The notes below the pieces were generated by a model. It was not told the DNA's origin. It did no database searches and was given only the letters and a program-made list of their open reading frames with translations. Positions 10,399 through 19,994 of a DNA stretch of 64,000 nt are shown here, piece by piece. Within the stretch, counting starts at the first letter, position 1, and every line of letters begins with the position of its first letter. This DNA is from Mantis religiosa. Lineage: Eukaryota > Arthropoda > Insecta > Mantodea > Mantidae. The position numbers and the translations under genes were made by a program. The DNA lies in contig CM060953.1 of the NCBI GenBank assembly GCA_030765055.1, positions 194,406,482 to 194,470,481 of the forward strand, written 5' to 3'.

Positions 10399-11585
10399 GT
10401 CGTGTCCTTAAAATAAGGTCTCCAAGGCGCTGGAGCCGTGAGGAACGCTATTACGCGAGATCCGGCAACACTGGCGTGTAGATTGGTGTCACCCCTTCAA
10501 ATCCCCACCACAACGAACCCGCTGAAACCATTAGTCTCGGCTGGGCAGTCGTTTGCAATGGAGCTTTCTATCACTTCCGGCGCCAAGTGCCAGATGCGTT
10601 CAGTGATATGTTTTTTGACTTCCAAGGGCGCTACCCCCCACTGAAATTCATCGTCGGTTATGCGAAGTCTATGGGTCACAGTGTATGTACGTCAAAAACA
10701 AGCGAAAGTGGGTCAGAGATTTCAAAGACGGACGTACACAGGTCCATGACGAACAGCGTTCTGGTCGGCCTTCGGTTTCAGCCGAAACAATTACAAAAGT
10801 GCAGCAAGAAATGCTTAAAGATCGGCGTGTCATAGTTCGCGACAGGTGGGTCTCCAAAATGCTCACCGAAGACCATAAACGGCAACGTGTTGAAGCGACC
10901 CACGAATTCCTGGAGCGCTATGCAGAACAGGGCGAGGAATTGTTGGATTCAATTGTCACTGGCGATGCAACCTGGGTGCACTACACAACACCAGAAACAA
11001 AAGAACGTTCTCGTCAGGCGGCATTCGAATTCGCCAAAGCCGCGAAAGTTCAGACAGACATTTTCTGCCGGCAAAGTGACGGCCGTGTGTTCTGGGAGAG
11101 GAAAGATGCATTGTTGTGCGAGTTTATGACAACCGGCACAACAATAAACGCCGCTAGCTACAGTGAGACTTTAAACAAATTGCGACGTGCCATTCAAAAT
11201 CGGAGGGGAATGCTGACGAAGGGAGTGATTTTTCATTTCGACAACGCTCGTCCCCATACTTCACATGCAATGGCTGATCTCCTGGCCCAGTTCGGATGGG
11301 ACATCCCCACCCATCCCCCCTACAGTACGCACATAGCACCTAGTGATTATCATCTGTTTCCTGAGTTGAAGTCACACCTGGGTGGAACACATTTCCAGAC
11401 CGACGAGGTTGAGCGCTACCTGAGCAACTTGGCGGGAGAGTGCTATGACAAGGGTATACAAAAACTGTCACAGCGCATGCAAAAGTAGATCGATCGCAAT
11501 GATGATTACGTTGAAAAATAGCTGTAAGTTCTGTCTTTACATCAATGTAACATTCATTGACAATAAACATGTTTTCTATATTAAA
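10399..11585 (+). mobile_element. mariner-like element, right end lost
   Basis: The left end probably begins near 10399 at a GTCCTTAAAATAAGGTCTCC-like sequence. The expected inverted partner is not present downstream: the element stops near 11585, where a tRNA-derived SINE begins. A full-length but damaged transposase lies inside at 10558-11521. The family differs from the 1.4-kb mariner and from the GAGGGCTGTTCAATAAAG mariners at 24, 45 and 53 kb. Confidence 0.75.
10558..11521 (+). pseudogene. mariner transposase (DD34D type), frameshifted with late stop
   Basis: The frame starts at the ATG at 10558 (CQMRSVICFLTSKGATP), shifts in the C run near 10632-10638, and continues as TEIHRRLCEVYG, WVRDFKDGRTQVHDEQRSGRPS. 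Part of the second HTH is missing between VIVRD and RWVSKMLTEDH. Catalytic Asp residues are in VTGDATW, HFDNARPH and APSD, with 34 residues between the last two. The usual SPDLAPSD reads STHIAPSD. A stop at 11486-11488 comes 11 codons before the family-typical DDYVEK ending at 11521. It is therefore inactive through a frameshift, a deletion and a nonsense change. Confidence 0.88.
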
Positions 11586-11587
11586 TT

Positions 11588-11700
11588 GGCCCCGTAGCTC
11601 AGTCGGTAGAGCACCTGAATGTCGTGCTAGGAGTCCCAGGTTCGATTCCCGACGGTGGGGATAATTCCCCATCTTCCCCGGAGTCTTGAAGTATGAATGA
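11588..11700 (+). mobile_element. tRNA-derived SINE head, family B (copy 1)
   Basis: The head reads GGCCCCGTAGCTCAGTCGG (A box region) and AGGTTCGATTCCC (B box, about 11638-11650), in a tRNA-sized 74 bp. The acceptor arms do not pair well, and non-tRNA sequence follows directly, so it is a SINE rather than a tRNA gene. The body continues at once into a 112-bp tandem array. A 5'-truncated second copy with the same arrangement lies at 61.9 kb. Confidence 0.8.
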
Positions 11701-11706
11701 GAGTGT

Positions 11707-12157
11707 GAATGTGTACGTGATCTAATGATTAAAACCCAACGAATACGAGTTAACACCTTCGATATGTTCCAAAGGAGAACGGCCGCCGATATGACCATTG
11801 CAGTTAAAGGCGGGGTATAAATGTGTACGTGATCTAATGATTAAAACCCAACGAATACGAGTTAACACCTTCGATATGTTCCAAAGGAGAACGGCCGCCG
11901 ATATGACCATTGTAGTTAACGGCGAGGTATAAATGTGTACGTGATCTAATGATTAAAACCCAACAAATACGAGTTAACATCTTCGATATGTTCCAAAGGA
12001 GAACGGCCGCCGATATGACCATTGTAGTTAACGGCGAGGTATAAATGTGTACGTGATCTAATGATTAAAAACCAACAAATACGAGTTAACACCTTCGACA
12101 TGTTCCAAAGGAGAACGGCCACCGATATGACCATTGTAGTTAACGGCGGGGTATAAC
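11707..12157 (+). repeat. 112-bp tandem array (4 units) formed from SINE family B body
   Basis: Four units of exactly 112 bp start at about 11711, 11823, 11935 and 12047, each with GTACGTGATCTAATGATTAA and CAAAGGAGAACGGCC. The first unit is continuous with the SINE head, so the repeat is the SINE body itself. Units differ by a few substitutions. Open frames of 62 codons on the minus strand follow from repetition only. The same unit makes the array at 62.0-63.1 kb. Confidence 0.93.
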
Positions 12158-12158
12158 G

Positions 12159-12235
12159 TTGGCCGTAGTAGCTGAAATGGTTAGAGCAGCTGGACGGAAA
12201 CCAGAAGATCCGTTGTTCAAACCCCGGTTATGGCA
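12159..12235 (+). mobile_element. tRNA-like SINE head remnant
   Basis: The sequence GGCCGTAGTAGCTGAAATGG followed by TGTTCAAACCCCGG has the spacing of Pol III A and B boxes. It directly follows the 112-bp array and precedes the LINE coding frame, which opens at 12240. It could be an independent SINE fragment or part of a composite. Confidence 0.5.
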
Positions 12236-12239
12236 TTAA

Positions 12240-13905
12240 ATTTTCAGGGGTAACAAGGAGGAGATTCCGGGTATAAAAAATGGAAATGTACAAGTTACCG
12301 ACTCTTTGTTAAAAGCGGAAGTATTTAATCGGCAATTCGCTTCAGTGTTTCAGGTAAAGAGCAATGCCAGTATTAAAAGAACGGAGGGGCCCCCTATGAT
12401 CGTGAAACCAAGCGACATTCGAAAAAGATCATTTAAATTAGGGAAATATAAATCAGTCGGTCCGAACGGCATTTCGGGTGACTTTCTTAAAATTGGAGGG
12501 GAGGCAATCGTGCCATATATAATGAGGCTATTCGAAATAACGGTAAATAACGGAAGTAGACCGCAGGATTGGAAGCAGGCTATAGTCGTTCCTATTTATA
12601 AAACAGGGGATCGAACCAAAGCGACAAATTATAGGCCAGTTAGCTTGACATCAGTAGTAAGTAAACAAGTCGAGCATCTTATAGAGCAATACTTAAGACG
12701 AGAATGGGATAATTCACACTGGCTCTTTGAAGGACAACATGGGTTTCGGAATGGACACTCTTGTGAGAGCCAACTAGTAGCTATTTGTCAGGATGTAGCT
12801 GATGCACTCGATGCAGGCGGTAAAGTGCATGCAATAGTTATTGACTTTACTAAAGCGTTTGACCTTGTACGTCATGGACCACTTACAGAAAAACTTTGCA
12901 ATATGCAAATAGACAACAGAGCGATTATTTGGATTCGGGAATTCTTGAGCGGACGAACCCAAAGAGTGCGCGTCGGAGATAGATTATCGTCCCCTACCGA
13001 AGTAACCTCAGGTGTCCCCCAGGGTAGCGTGATCGGGCCGTTGCTTTTCTTAGCATATTTAATGACTTATGGAAAGGGATAACATCACAAATTCGGCTTT
13101 TTGCGGATGATTGTATAATCTATAGAAATATCAAGACCGAAGGTGACGTTAACAATTTACAAGAAGATTTAAACAAAATTCAACTCTGGGCGCAATCCAA
13201 TCAAATGGAGATAAATCCAAGTAAATGTAAAACAATTATATTTTCAAGGACAAGAACAGAAGAAAATGTGATGTATAAATTAGATAACAAGAGAATACCC
13301 AGGGTAAGTAGCACTAGATATCTAGGTGTAATAATAAATGAAAGATTGGAATGGGGGGAACATGTAAACTCGGTCACTGGAAAAGCCTGCAAAGCATTAC
13401 ACTTTGTAATGAAAATATTAAAACGCAGCAATGGGAAATCGCGAAATTTAGCTTACACATCCTTAGTCCGACCAATATTAGAATATAGCGCGGCATGCTG
13501 GGATCCATATCGGGTTGGTCAAAAACAAGCACTCGAGAGAGTCCAAAACCGAGCAGCTAAATTTGTTGATAGAGGAATGCGATTTGAAAACCCTACAGGC
13601 ACTGCTACCTCCTGGGAATCATTGGAGAAACGTAGAAAACGGGCAAGGCTATGTGCAATTTTTAGAGCATATAAGGGGGAACCTGCATGGAAAGATATAA
13701 CAAAGCGGTTGTTGACACCATCATATGGGGAAGGAATGATCACTCTAAAAAAATAAGAAATAGGGAACAGAAAACTGATATAGGTAAATTTTCCTTTACC
13801 AATAGAACAATTAATGACTGGAACAATTTGACTGCAGAATTACTGGAGACTTTGCCTCCAAAAGTAAATAATTTCAAAGAGAAGTTAAAAAGAAATCCTG
13901 TATAG
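12240..13905 (+). pseudogene. LINE reverse transcriptase with two frameshifts
   Basis: Domain order: EVFNRQFASVF, then YKSVGPNGISGDFLK, NYRPVSLTS, FEGQHGFRNGHSC, motif A IVIDFTKAFD, motif B SGVPQGSVIGPLLF, motif C RLFADDCIIY, RYLGVIINERLEW, RPILEYSAACWDP, and a C-terminal RTINDWNNL region ending at 13905. The frame changes near 13046 (just after PLLF) and near 13724. Otherwise it is open for over 500 codons, and the catalytic FADD is intact. In the family this enzyme primes cDNA synthesis at a nicked target. No endonuclease or RNase H is present. Confidence 0.88.
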
Positions 13906-14077
13906 TTACCATAGTACATGAAAGGAATTGTATATATGTTGTAAGGAATTGTATATTATATTGTTACCATAGTGCATAGTCATAGTGCATGAAAGGAATT
14001 GTATATATGTTGTAAGGAATTGTATATTATATTGACAGCGCTGCCACCGGACCATGCTCTAAGCAGTGAAATAAAGT

Positions 14078-14212
14078 ATCCATCCATCCATCCATCCATC
14101 CATCCATCCATCCATCCATCCATCCATCCATCCATCCATCCATCCATCCATCCATCCATCCATCCATCCATCCATCCATCTATCTATCTATCCATCTATC
14201 TATCTATCTATA
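14078..14212 (+). repeat. (CATC)n / (TATC)n microsatellite
   Basis: About 25 CATC units run to 14178 and grade into TATC units to 14212. The run lies exactly at the LINE 3' end, so it probably expanded from the element's tail. Open frames encoding Ser-Ile-His-Pro repeats on both strands are artefacts. Confidence 0.95.
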
Positions 14213-15145
14213 AATGGAACAAGGAAAAAAAATTGGACACCTTATTTTACGGACATGTGTCGTATATAACATGAGATTGATCTGTTCTTGATTCAATATC
14301 AAATAGAACATGTTTAAACTGTACAGTGCCATCTCCCAACATAGGCCACTTCATTACACTTACATGATCGCAAGGAAGGCCACCATCCTTCCAGCCTTAG
14401 GGTTAAGTAACGCCGTCTTTAGACGTAACCGCAATATCGCCTTAATCGATAACCAATTATCTATTTTCCTGCACCTATAAAGGTCAGAGTAGCGTTCCTT
14501 TAATATCGGCACGAAGGAACTCGACTGGATTGAACAGACAAATTTCTGCGCGTCGAGGGTCGGCTGGAGATCGATCGATCGCTCGCTGGCGGTGATTTGG
14601 TTCGTCTCTTTCTCTCGATGGAAGAAGAGAACTTTGCGGCGTAATCACCGAAGATATCACCAGGGATCGCTACAGGATCTGTCGTTAAATTGTGTGTCTT
14701 TTGAGAAGATTTAATGGGGGAGAGGTTAGTAACCGCCGTGACTCTCATTCTGAAAGAGATGACTGCCACACAAATGGGATTTTTAGGCCTCATTCACAAT
14801 TTCATCTATCTAAGCAATCCTCTTTCAATTTTCCAATGCAATCTATCCAGTCCTTTCAATAGACCGAACTTTCAGATAGTATTAAACATGGTCATTCATC
14901 TCGTGGGATGAATTCGGCGTTTGAAACCAATCAGGAAAGCCTGCTCAGGCAAAATGACAAAGTGAATGGTCCGCCTCAAGGGGGTTCCACAACTGCCCCC
15001 CAATATTGCAGTTTACTGTCAGGAAAGACAAGCTATAAAAGGGGAAAATGTGTAGAAACTTGCAGAGTAGTATCTATGCCTGGGCTCTTAGATACAGAGT
15101 AACAACAGAAGCGTTGCATGAACAAAACTGACAGCTGACTTCCCT
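14213..15145. other. no recognisable gene
   Basis: Short open frames (14500-14793 minus, 14714-14911 plus, 14908-15102 plus) show no known motif. Nothing else was seen. Confidence 0.4.
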
Positions 15146-15240
15146 GCCTCTATAGCGTACCTGGTAGTACGTCTGCCGCAACTTCAAAAGGCGCGGAGTA
15201 ATCTGAATAAGCTTTCTCCGTGGATTTCCCTTATCAGGAA
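15146..15240 (+). mobile_element. degraded tRNA-derived SINE head, family C (copy 1)
   Basis: CCTCTATAGCGTACCTGGTAG aligns with the A-box region of the better-preserved heads at 51926 and 27073. The B box is deleted here. The sequence then passes through a TAAGCTTTCTCCGTGGATTT spacer, like the one after the head at 52.0 kb, straight into a 108-bp tandem array. Confidence 0.6.
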
Positions 15241-16258
15241 AGATGAATGTCTGATAACTCTAAGCTCTATGTACCCTGTACTCATTTGTACAACATTTCA
15301 TTTATCGTCCGATATGACTTAACGTTGGAGGTTTTCTCTTATCCTGAAAGATGAACGTCTGGTAACTCTAAGCTCTCTGTACCCTGTACTCATTTGAACA
15401 TCATTTCATTCATCGTCCGATATGACTTAACTTTGGAGGTTTTCTCTTATCCTGAAAGATGATTCTCTGGTAACTCTAAGCTCTCTGTACCCTGTACTCA
15501 TTTGAACATCATTTCATTTATCGTCCGATATGACAACGTTGGAGATTTTCTCTTATACTGAAAGATGAACGTCTGGTAACTCTAAGCTCTATGTACCCTG
15601 TACTCATTTGAACATCATTTCATTTATCGTCCGATATGACTTAACGTTGGAGGTTTTCTCTTATTCTGATAGATGAATGTCTGGTAACTCTAAGCTCTAT
15701 GTATCCTGTACTCATTTGAACATAATTTCATTTATCGTCCGATATGACTTAACGTTGGAGGTTTTCCCTTATCCTGAAAGATGAATGTCTGATAACTGTA
15801 AGCTCTATGTACTCTGTACTCATATGAACATCATTTCATTCATCGTCCGATATGACTTAACGTTGGAGGTTTTCTCTTATCCTGAAAGATGAATGTCTGG
15901 TAACTCAAAGCTCTATGTGCCCTGTACTTATTTGAACATCATTTCATTCATCGTTCGATATGACTTAACGTTGGACGTTTTAACTTATCATGAAAGATGA
16001 ATGTCTGGTAACTCAAAGCTCTATGTACTCTGTACTCATATGAACATCATTTCATTCATCGTCCGATATGACTTAACGTTTGACGTTTTAACTTATCATG
16101 AAAGATAAAAGTCTGGTAACTCAAAGCTCTATGTACTCTGTACTCATTTGAACATCACTTCATTCATCGTCCGATATGACTTAATGCTGGAGGTTTTCCC
16201 TTATCCTGAAAGATCCATGTCTGGTGACTGGCCTCATTTCGGTATCACTTTATTGTCC
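15200..16258 (+). repeat. 108-bp tandem array, about 9-10 units, SINE family C body
   Basis: The marker (G)GTAACTCTAAGCTCT occurs near 15253, 15361, 15469, 15575, 15683, 15791, 15899, 16007, 16115 and 16223. Spacing is 108 bp, once 106. Each unit contains CTGTACTCATTTGAACATC and CATCGTCCGATATGACTTAA. The last unit is degraded. The same unit forms arrays at 52.0 and 59.5 kb and occurs once, diverged and unamplified, at about 27.14-27.26 kb. Confidence 0.93.
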
Positions 16259-17440
16259 GAAATGATTACCAAGCATTCCTCGGAATAGTCGTTCAGTCAG
16301 AATCATTATACATACAGTAAATACAGCAAACCTAATCATTGTTCCCAGTGTCTTAAGTGAAACATTAGGAACACGTGACTCTCTACGGACCAGTTGTGTT
16401 TCGTCTGAATTTACGTAACAGTAACGATTTTCCCATTAATATTGTACCTACAAGGAAGTATGTAATACAACCAGTTCTACAAATATTCATGTCAATTAAC
16501 AGAGTGGTTAGTGAAATAGCTTTCGAAGAATGCGTGGAGCAAATCACGGAAATGATTTTTCTTCTTAAGAATTCGTCAGGTTTTCTTCAATTTCTCGCTC
16601 GTTCTTTCTCTCAAAGATCTGCGCTTTTCTGTGTTTATTTATGTCTTAGTACAAGTATATATTTCAGGAAAAGCGAAGAAGTTGGTGAACTAAGGTTTTA
16701 GACATGTGCGGTGGGTTAGCCTGTTACCCTTAGTTTAGTTTTCAAAAAAATCAAGCTTTTCATGTCTCTGCCTTTGCAAAGGGCAATAAATGCTATTCCA
16801 TGCGAGGAATTAACGGGGTCGAGGTTAAAGCTAATGAAATTATGCACAACTGGGTGGAGGTAAAAATGTTAGCTAATTTACCAAACCCTGCTCGTGGGAT
16901 AAAGTGAAGCATTTACCTAGTCGTTCTGCCATTTTCTATCATTAGCGCAGTAAATTGAATTTTTCATAGCAACCGTCGTCGTCTTTTGTTTCTTTGCTGT
17001 ACCCGCGTTCCGACTGACGTCAAAGGAATAAAATTAAGACCTAACTACTTCCATCTAAACCGGTCCACAGGTCGATCACACTTCATGCAAAGTTACCTCC
17101 TAAGATAGAAGTTTTACTTGCCAAGGCGAATCGGAAAATAAGTTAAGTGCTTCTGACACATAAGCGTCCCATAACTTATCTAATATAGCACATAAGTGGA
17201 ACGAAATGAACTGGAAGTTAAGCAAAAACAGCCAATTTTTGCACTTCGTCTGCAATATATTCACATAAAGTTATGTTTTTCTGAACAGTTCCTCTAATCA
17301 TGTTAAATTAAAAACAAAATTTGAACACATTTTATTACCTGAGAGCAAAGGCTGTTTCGCTATAAAAGTGAACTGTCTAAACAAGGCAAAACAAATTAAG
17401 AACAGCAAATATGTCGAAAATTATTAATAGTCACATCTGC
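16259..17440. other. no recognisable gene
   Basis: A 108-codon open frame at 16375-16701 has no recognisable motif and no supporting context. The rest is AT-rich sequence without identifiable repeats. Confidence 0.4.
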
Positions 17441-19069
17441 GTTCACGTACATTAGACACATCCATGCTACCATGACCACATGCCACACTCAAATGTCTTG
17501 GTTTGTTCTCACACGCTGTTCTGTCTTCATTGAACTGTCACACCCAGGAACGTACATTAGACACATCCATGCTACCATCACCACATACCACACTCAAATG
17601 TCTTGGTTTGTTCTCACACGATGTTCTGTCTTCATTGAACTGTCACACCCAGGAACGTACATTAGACACATCCATGCTACCATGACCACATGCCACACTC
17701 AAATGTCTTGGTTTGTTCTCACACGATGTTCTGTCTTCATTGAACTGTCACACCCAGGAACGTACATTAGACACATCCATGCTACCATGACCACATGCCT
17801 TACTTACCTGCCTTGGTTTGTTCTCACACGATGTTCTGTCTTCATTGAACTATCACACCCAGGCACGTACATTAGACACATCCATGGTACCATCACCACA
17901 TACCTCACTTAACTGTCTTGGTTTGTTGTCACACGAAGTTCTGTCTTCATTGAACTGTCGCACACAGGAACATACATTAGACACATCCATGGTACCATCA
18001 CCGCATGCCTCACTCAACTGCCTTGGTTTGTCGTCACACGATGTTCTGTCTTCATTGAACTGTCGTACCCAGGAACGTACATTAGACACATCCATGGTAC
18101 CATCATCACATGCCTCACTAAACTGTCTTGGTTTGTTGTCACACGATGTTCTGTCTTCATTGAACTGTCACACCCAGGAACGTACATTACACAAATCCAT
18201 GCTAACATCACCACATGCCTCACTAAACTGTCTTGGTTTGTTGTCACACGATGTTCTGTCTTCATTGAACTGTGACGCCCAGGAACGTACATTAGACACA
18301 TCCATGGTAGCATCACCACATGCCTCACTAAACTGTCTTGGTTTGTTGTCACACGATGTTCTGTCTTCATTGAACTGTGACGCCCAGGAACGTACATTAG
18401 ACACATCCATGGTACCATTACCACATGCCTCACTAAACTGTCTTGGTTTGTTGTCACACGATGTTCTGTCTTCATTGAACTGTGACGCCCAGGAACGTAC
18501 ATTAGACACATCCATGGTAACATCACCACATGCCTCACTCAACTGTCTTGGTTTGTTGTCACACGATGTTCTGTCTTCATTGAACTCTCACACCCAGGAA
18601 CGTAATTAGACAAATCCATGGTATCATCACCACATGCCTCACTTAACTGTCTTGTTTTGTTGTCACACGATGTTCTGTCTTCATTGAACTGTCACACCCA
18701 GGAACTTACATTAGACAAATCCATGCTAACATCACCACATGCCTCACTCAACTGTCTTGGTTTGTTGTCACACGATGTTCTATCTTTATTGAACTCTCAC
18801 ACCCAGGAACGCACATTAGACAAATCCATGCTAACATCACCACATGCCTCACTTAACTGTGTTGGTTTGTTGTCACACGATGTTCTGTCTTCATTGAACT
18901 CTCGCACCCAGGAACGCACATTAGACAAATCCATGCTAACATCACCACATGCCTCACTTAACTGTCTTGGTGTGTTGTCACACGATGTTCTGTCTTCAGT
19001 GAACTGTCACACCCAGGAACGTACATTAGACATATCCATGGTACCATCACCACATGCCTCACTCAACTG
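17441..19069 (-). repeat. 105-bp (35-codon) tandem array from a mariner-type HTH segment
   Basis: About 15.5 units occur, with CTGTCTTCAT-type markers at 17521, 17626, 17731, 17836, 17941, 18046, 18151, 18256, 18361, 18466, 18571, 18675, 18780, 18885 and 18990. The spacing is 105 bp with one 104-bp step. On the minus strand each unit encodes QLSEACGDGTMDVSNVRSW followed by VRQFNEDRTSCDNKPR. Because 105 is a multiple of three, frames stay open on both strands, which explains the long plus-strand open frame at 17818-18609. The right end joins a transposase start at 19153. Confidence 0.93.
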
Positions 19070-19153
19070 GCGATGAATTTCAATAGGTGACACACCACGA
19101 AAATTGAGATAACGAATGATTATACACTGTTCTTGCAATGAAAACGTCGCCAT
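17441..19153 (-). pseudogene. mariner-type transposase N-terminus with reiterated HTH segment
   Basis: The minus-strand ATG at 19151-19153 begins MATFSLQEQCIIIRYLNFRG, then VSPIEIHRQLSEACGDG. This is the layout of the first HTH in mariner/SETMAR-type transposases and is comparable to PIEIYRQLCEVYGD in the 1.4-kb mariner here. From QLSE to NKPR the 35-residue block is repeated about 15 times in frame. Many units carry TGA where others have CGA (Arg) in SWVRQF, consistent with CpG decay; a few read SWASQF and stay open for up to about 124 codons. The array stops at 17441 within MDVSNVR; the rest of the transposase is absent. Function as a protein is unlikely. Confidence 0.8.
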
Positions 19154-19994
19154 TTTAAGTATCAAAAACAGTCCCAACCCTCGTCGCTACCACTACATTT
19201 CTATGCGCTGTACAGTGCTGCCATCTGTTTAGTATTCACAAAGAGGGCACGTGTATTTAAACAAAAACAGAGGTACCTATCTGGCCCCAGTCCTGAAAAA
19301 AATAGATGTCTTGACAGAAAAGAGTATTCCTAACAAATACAAGATATGCATTTTATTTGTAATTGAACTGACAAACGTACGACACTTCCTCCCATATTTA
19401 CTATGTAGGCAGTCAAGTAAAACCACGATGAGAAATGTGCTTAATCACTGAGAAAGCAGAAATATCGTTAACGCGTTATTTCCTCTGAGAGGTAGGTACG
19501 TATGACGTCCTGCCAGCTGCTTCTGACGCACGTAATTACGTCCTTAATAGAATTTACTCCCACTAGGTGACAACTACCACGGCCATTTCTTTCACTACCC
19601 TTCGCTTAATAGGAGCTCCAGATTGAAGACGCCTTCGTGATTAATGATCCCAGCATCTTAACTGATCACTTCAATTTACCCTGTTTTATCAGCTTGGCTA
19701 TGGAAGTCGAAGACTTTTGCTCAGAATTTCCTACTTTGATACCTTGCTTAACAATCATAATCAAATTTAATCGATAGTTTTAAAAAACTAACAATATCTC
19801 TGCATGTATACATACAACCTGTCTATAGAATTAATGCAAGACCAACATCGGAAGCTTGCATAGAAACAGATGCGTTGTCTCTTACAGAGAAGAGAAAATT
19901 CTACAGTACGTAAACTTATGAATGTTGTTAAAGAAAAGATCGCTTTGAAGGTAGGACACATTCTGAAGAGTAGTTAAGGACATGGGATTTAAAT
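19154..19994. other. transposase upstream region, then no recognisable gene
   Basis: The first 100 bases probably belong to the 5' UTR of the transposase that starts at 19153 on the minus strand. An open frame at 19251-19451 has no known motif. No matching TIR was identified. Confidence 0.4.

Larger units (their letters stand above)
12240..14212 (+). mobile_element. CR1/jockey-like LINE, 5'-truncated, microsatellite tail
   Basis: The coding frame opens at 12240 immediately after the SINE-like head, so the 5' part (endonuclease) is missing. The reverse transcriptase runs to 13905. The 3' UTR contains an imperfect tandem duplication (ATGAAAGGAATTGTATATAT at about 13918 and 13989), and the element finishes in a (CATC)n/(TATC)n tail at 14078-14212. 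No target duplication was identified. Confidence 0.82.

Noticed and set aside
11588..11661. Functional tRNA gene
   Set aside because: A and B boxes are present but the acceptor stem pairs poorly, and the head is fused to a repeated SINE body.
13980..14274. Open frames encoding SIHP and MDGW repeats
   Set aside because: Translation of the CATC microsatellite on both strands.
16375..16701. 108-codon open frame
   Set aside because: No motif, no ATG-initiated context and no neighbour support.
17818..18609. 263-codon plus-strand open frame (and 152 codons at 18618-19076)
   Set aside because: It is the antisense of the 105-bp array. The unit is a multiple of three and happens to lack stops in this frame; the HTH homology is on the other strand.
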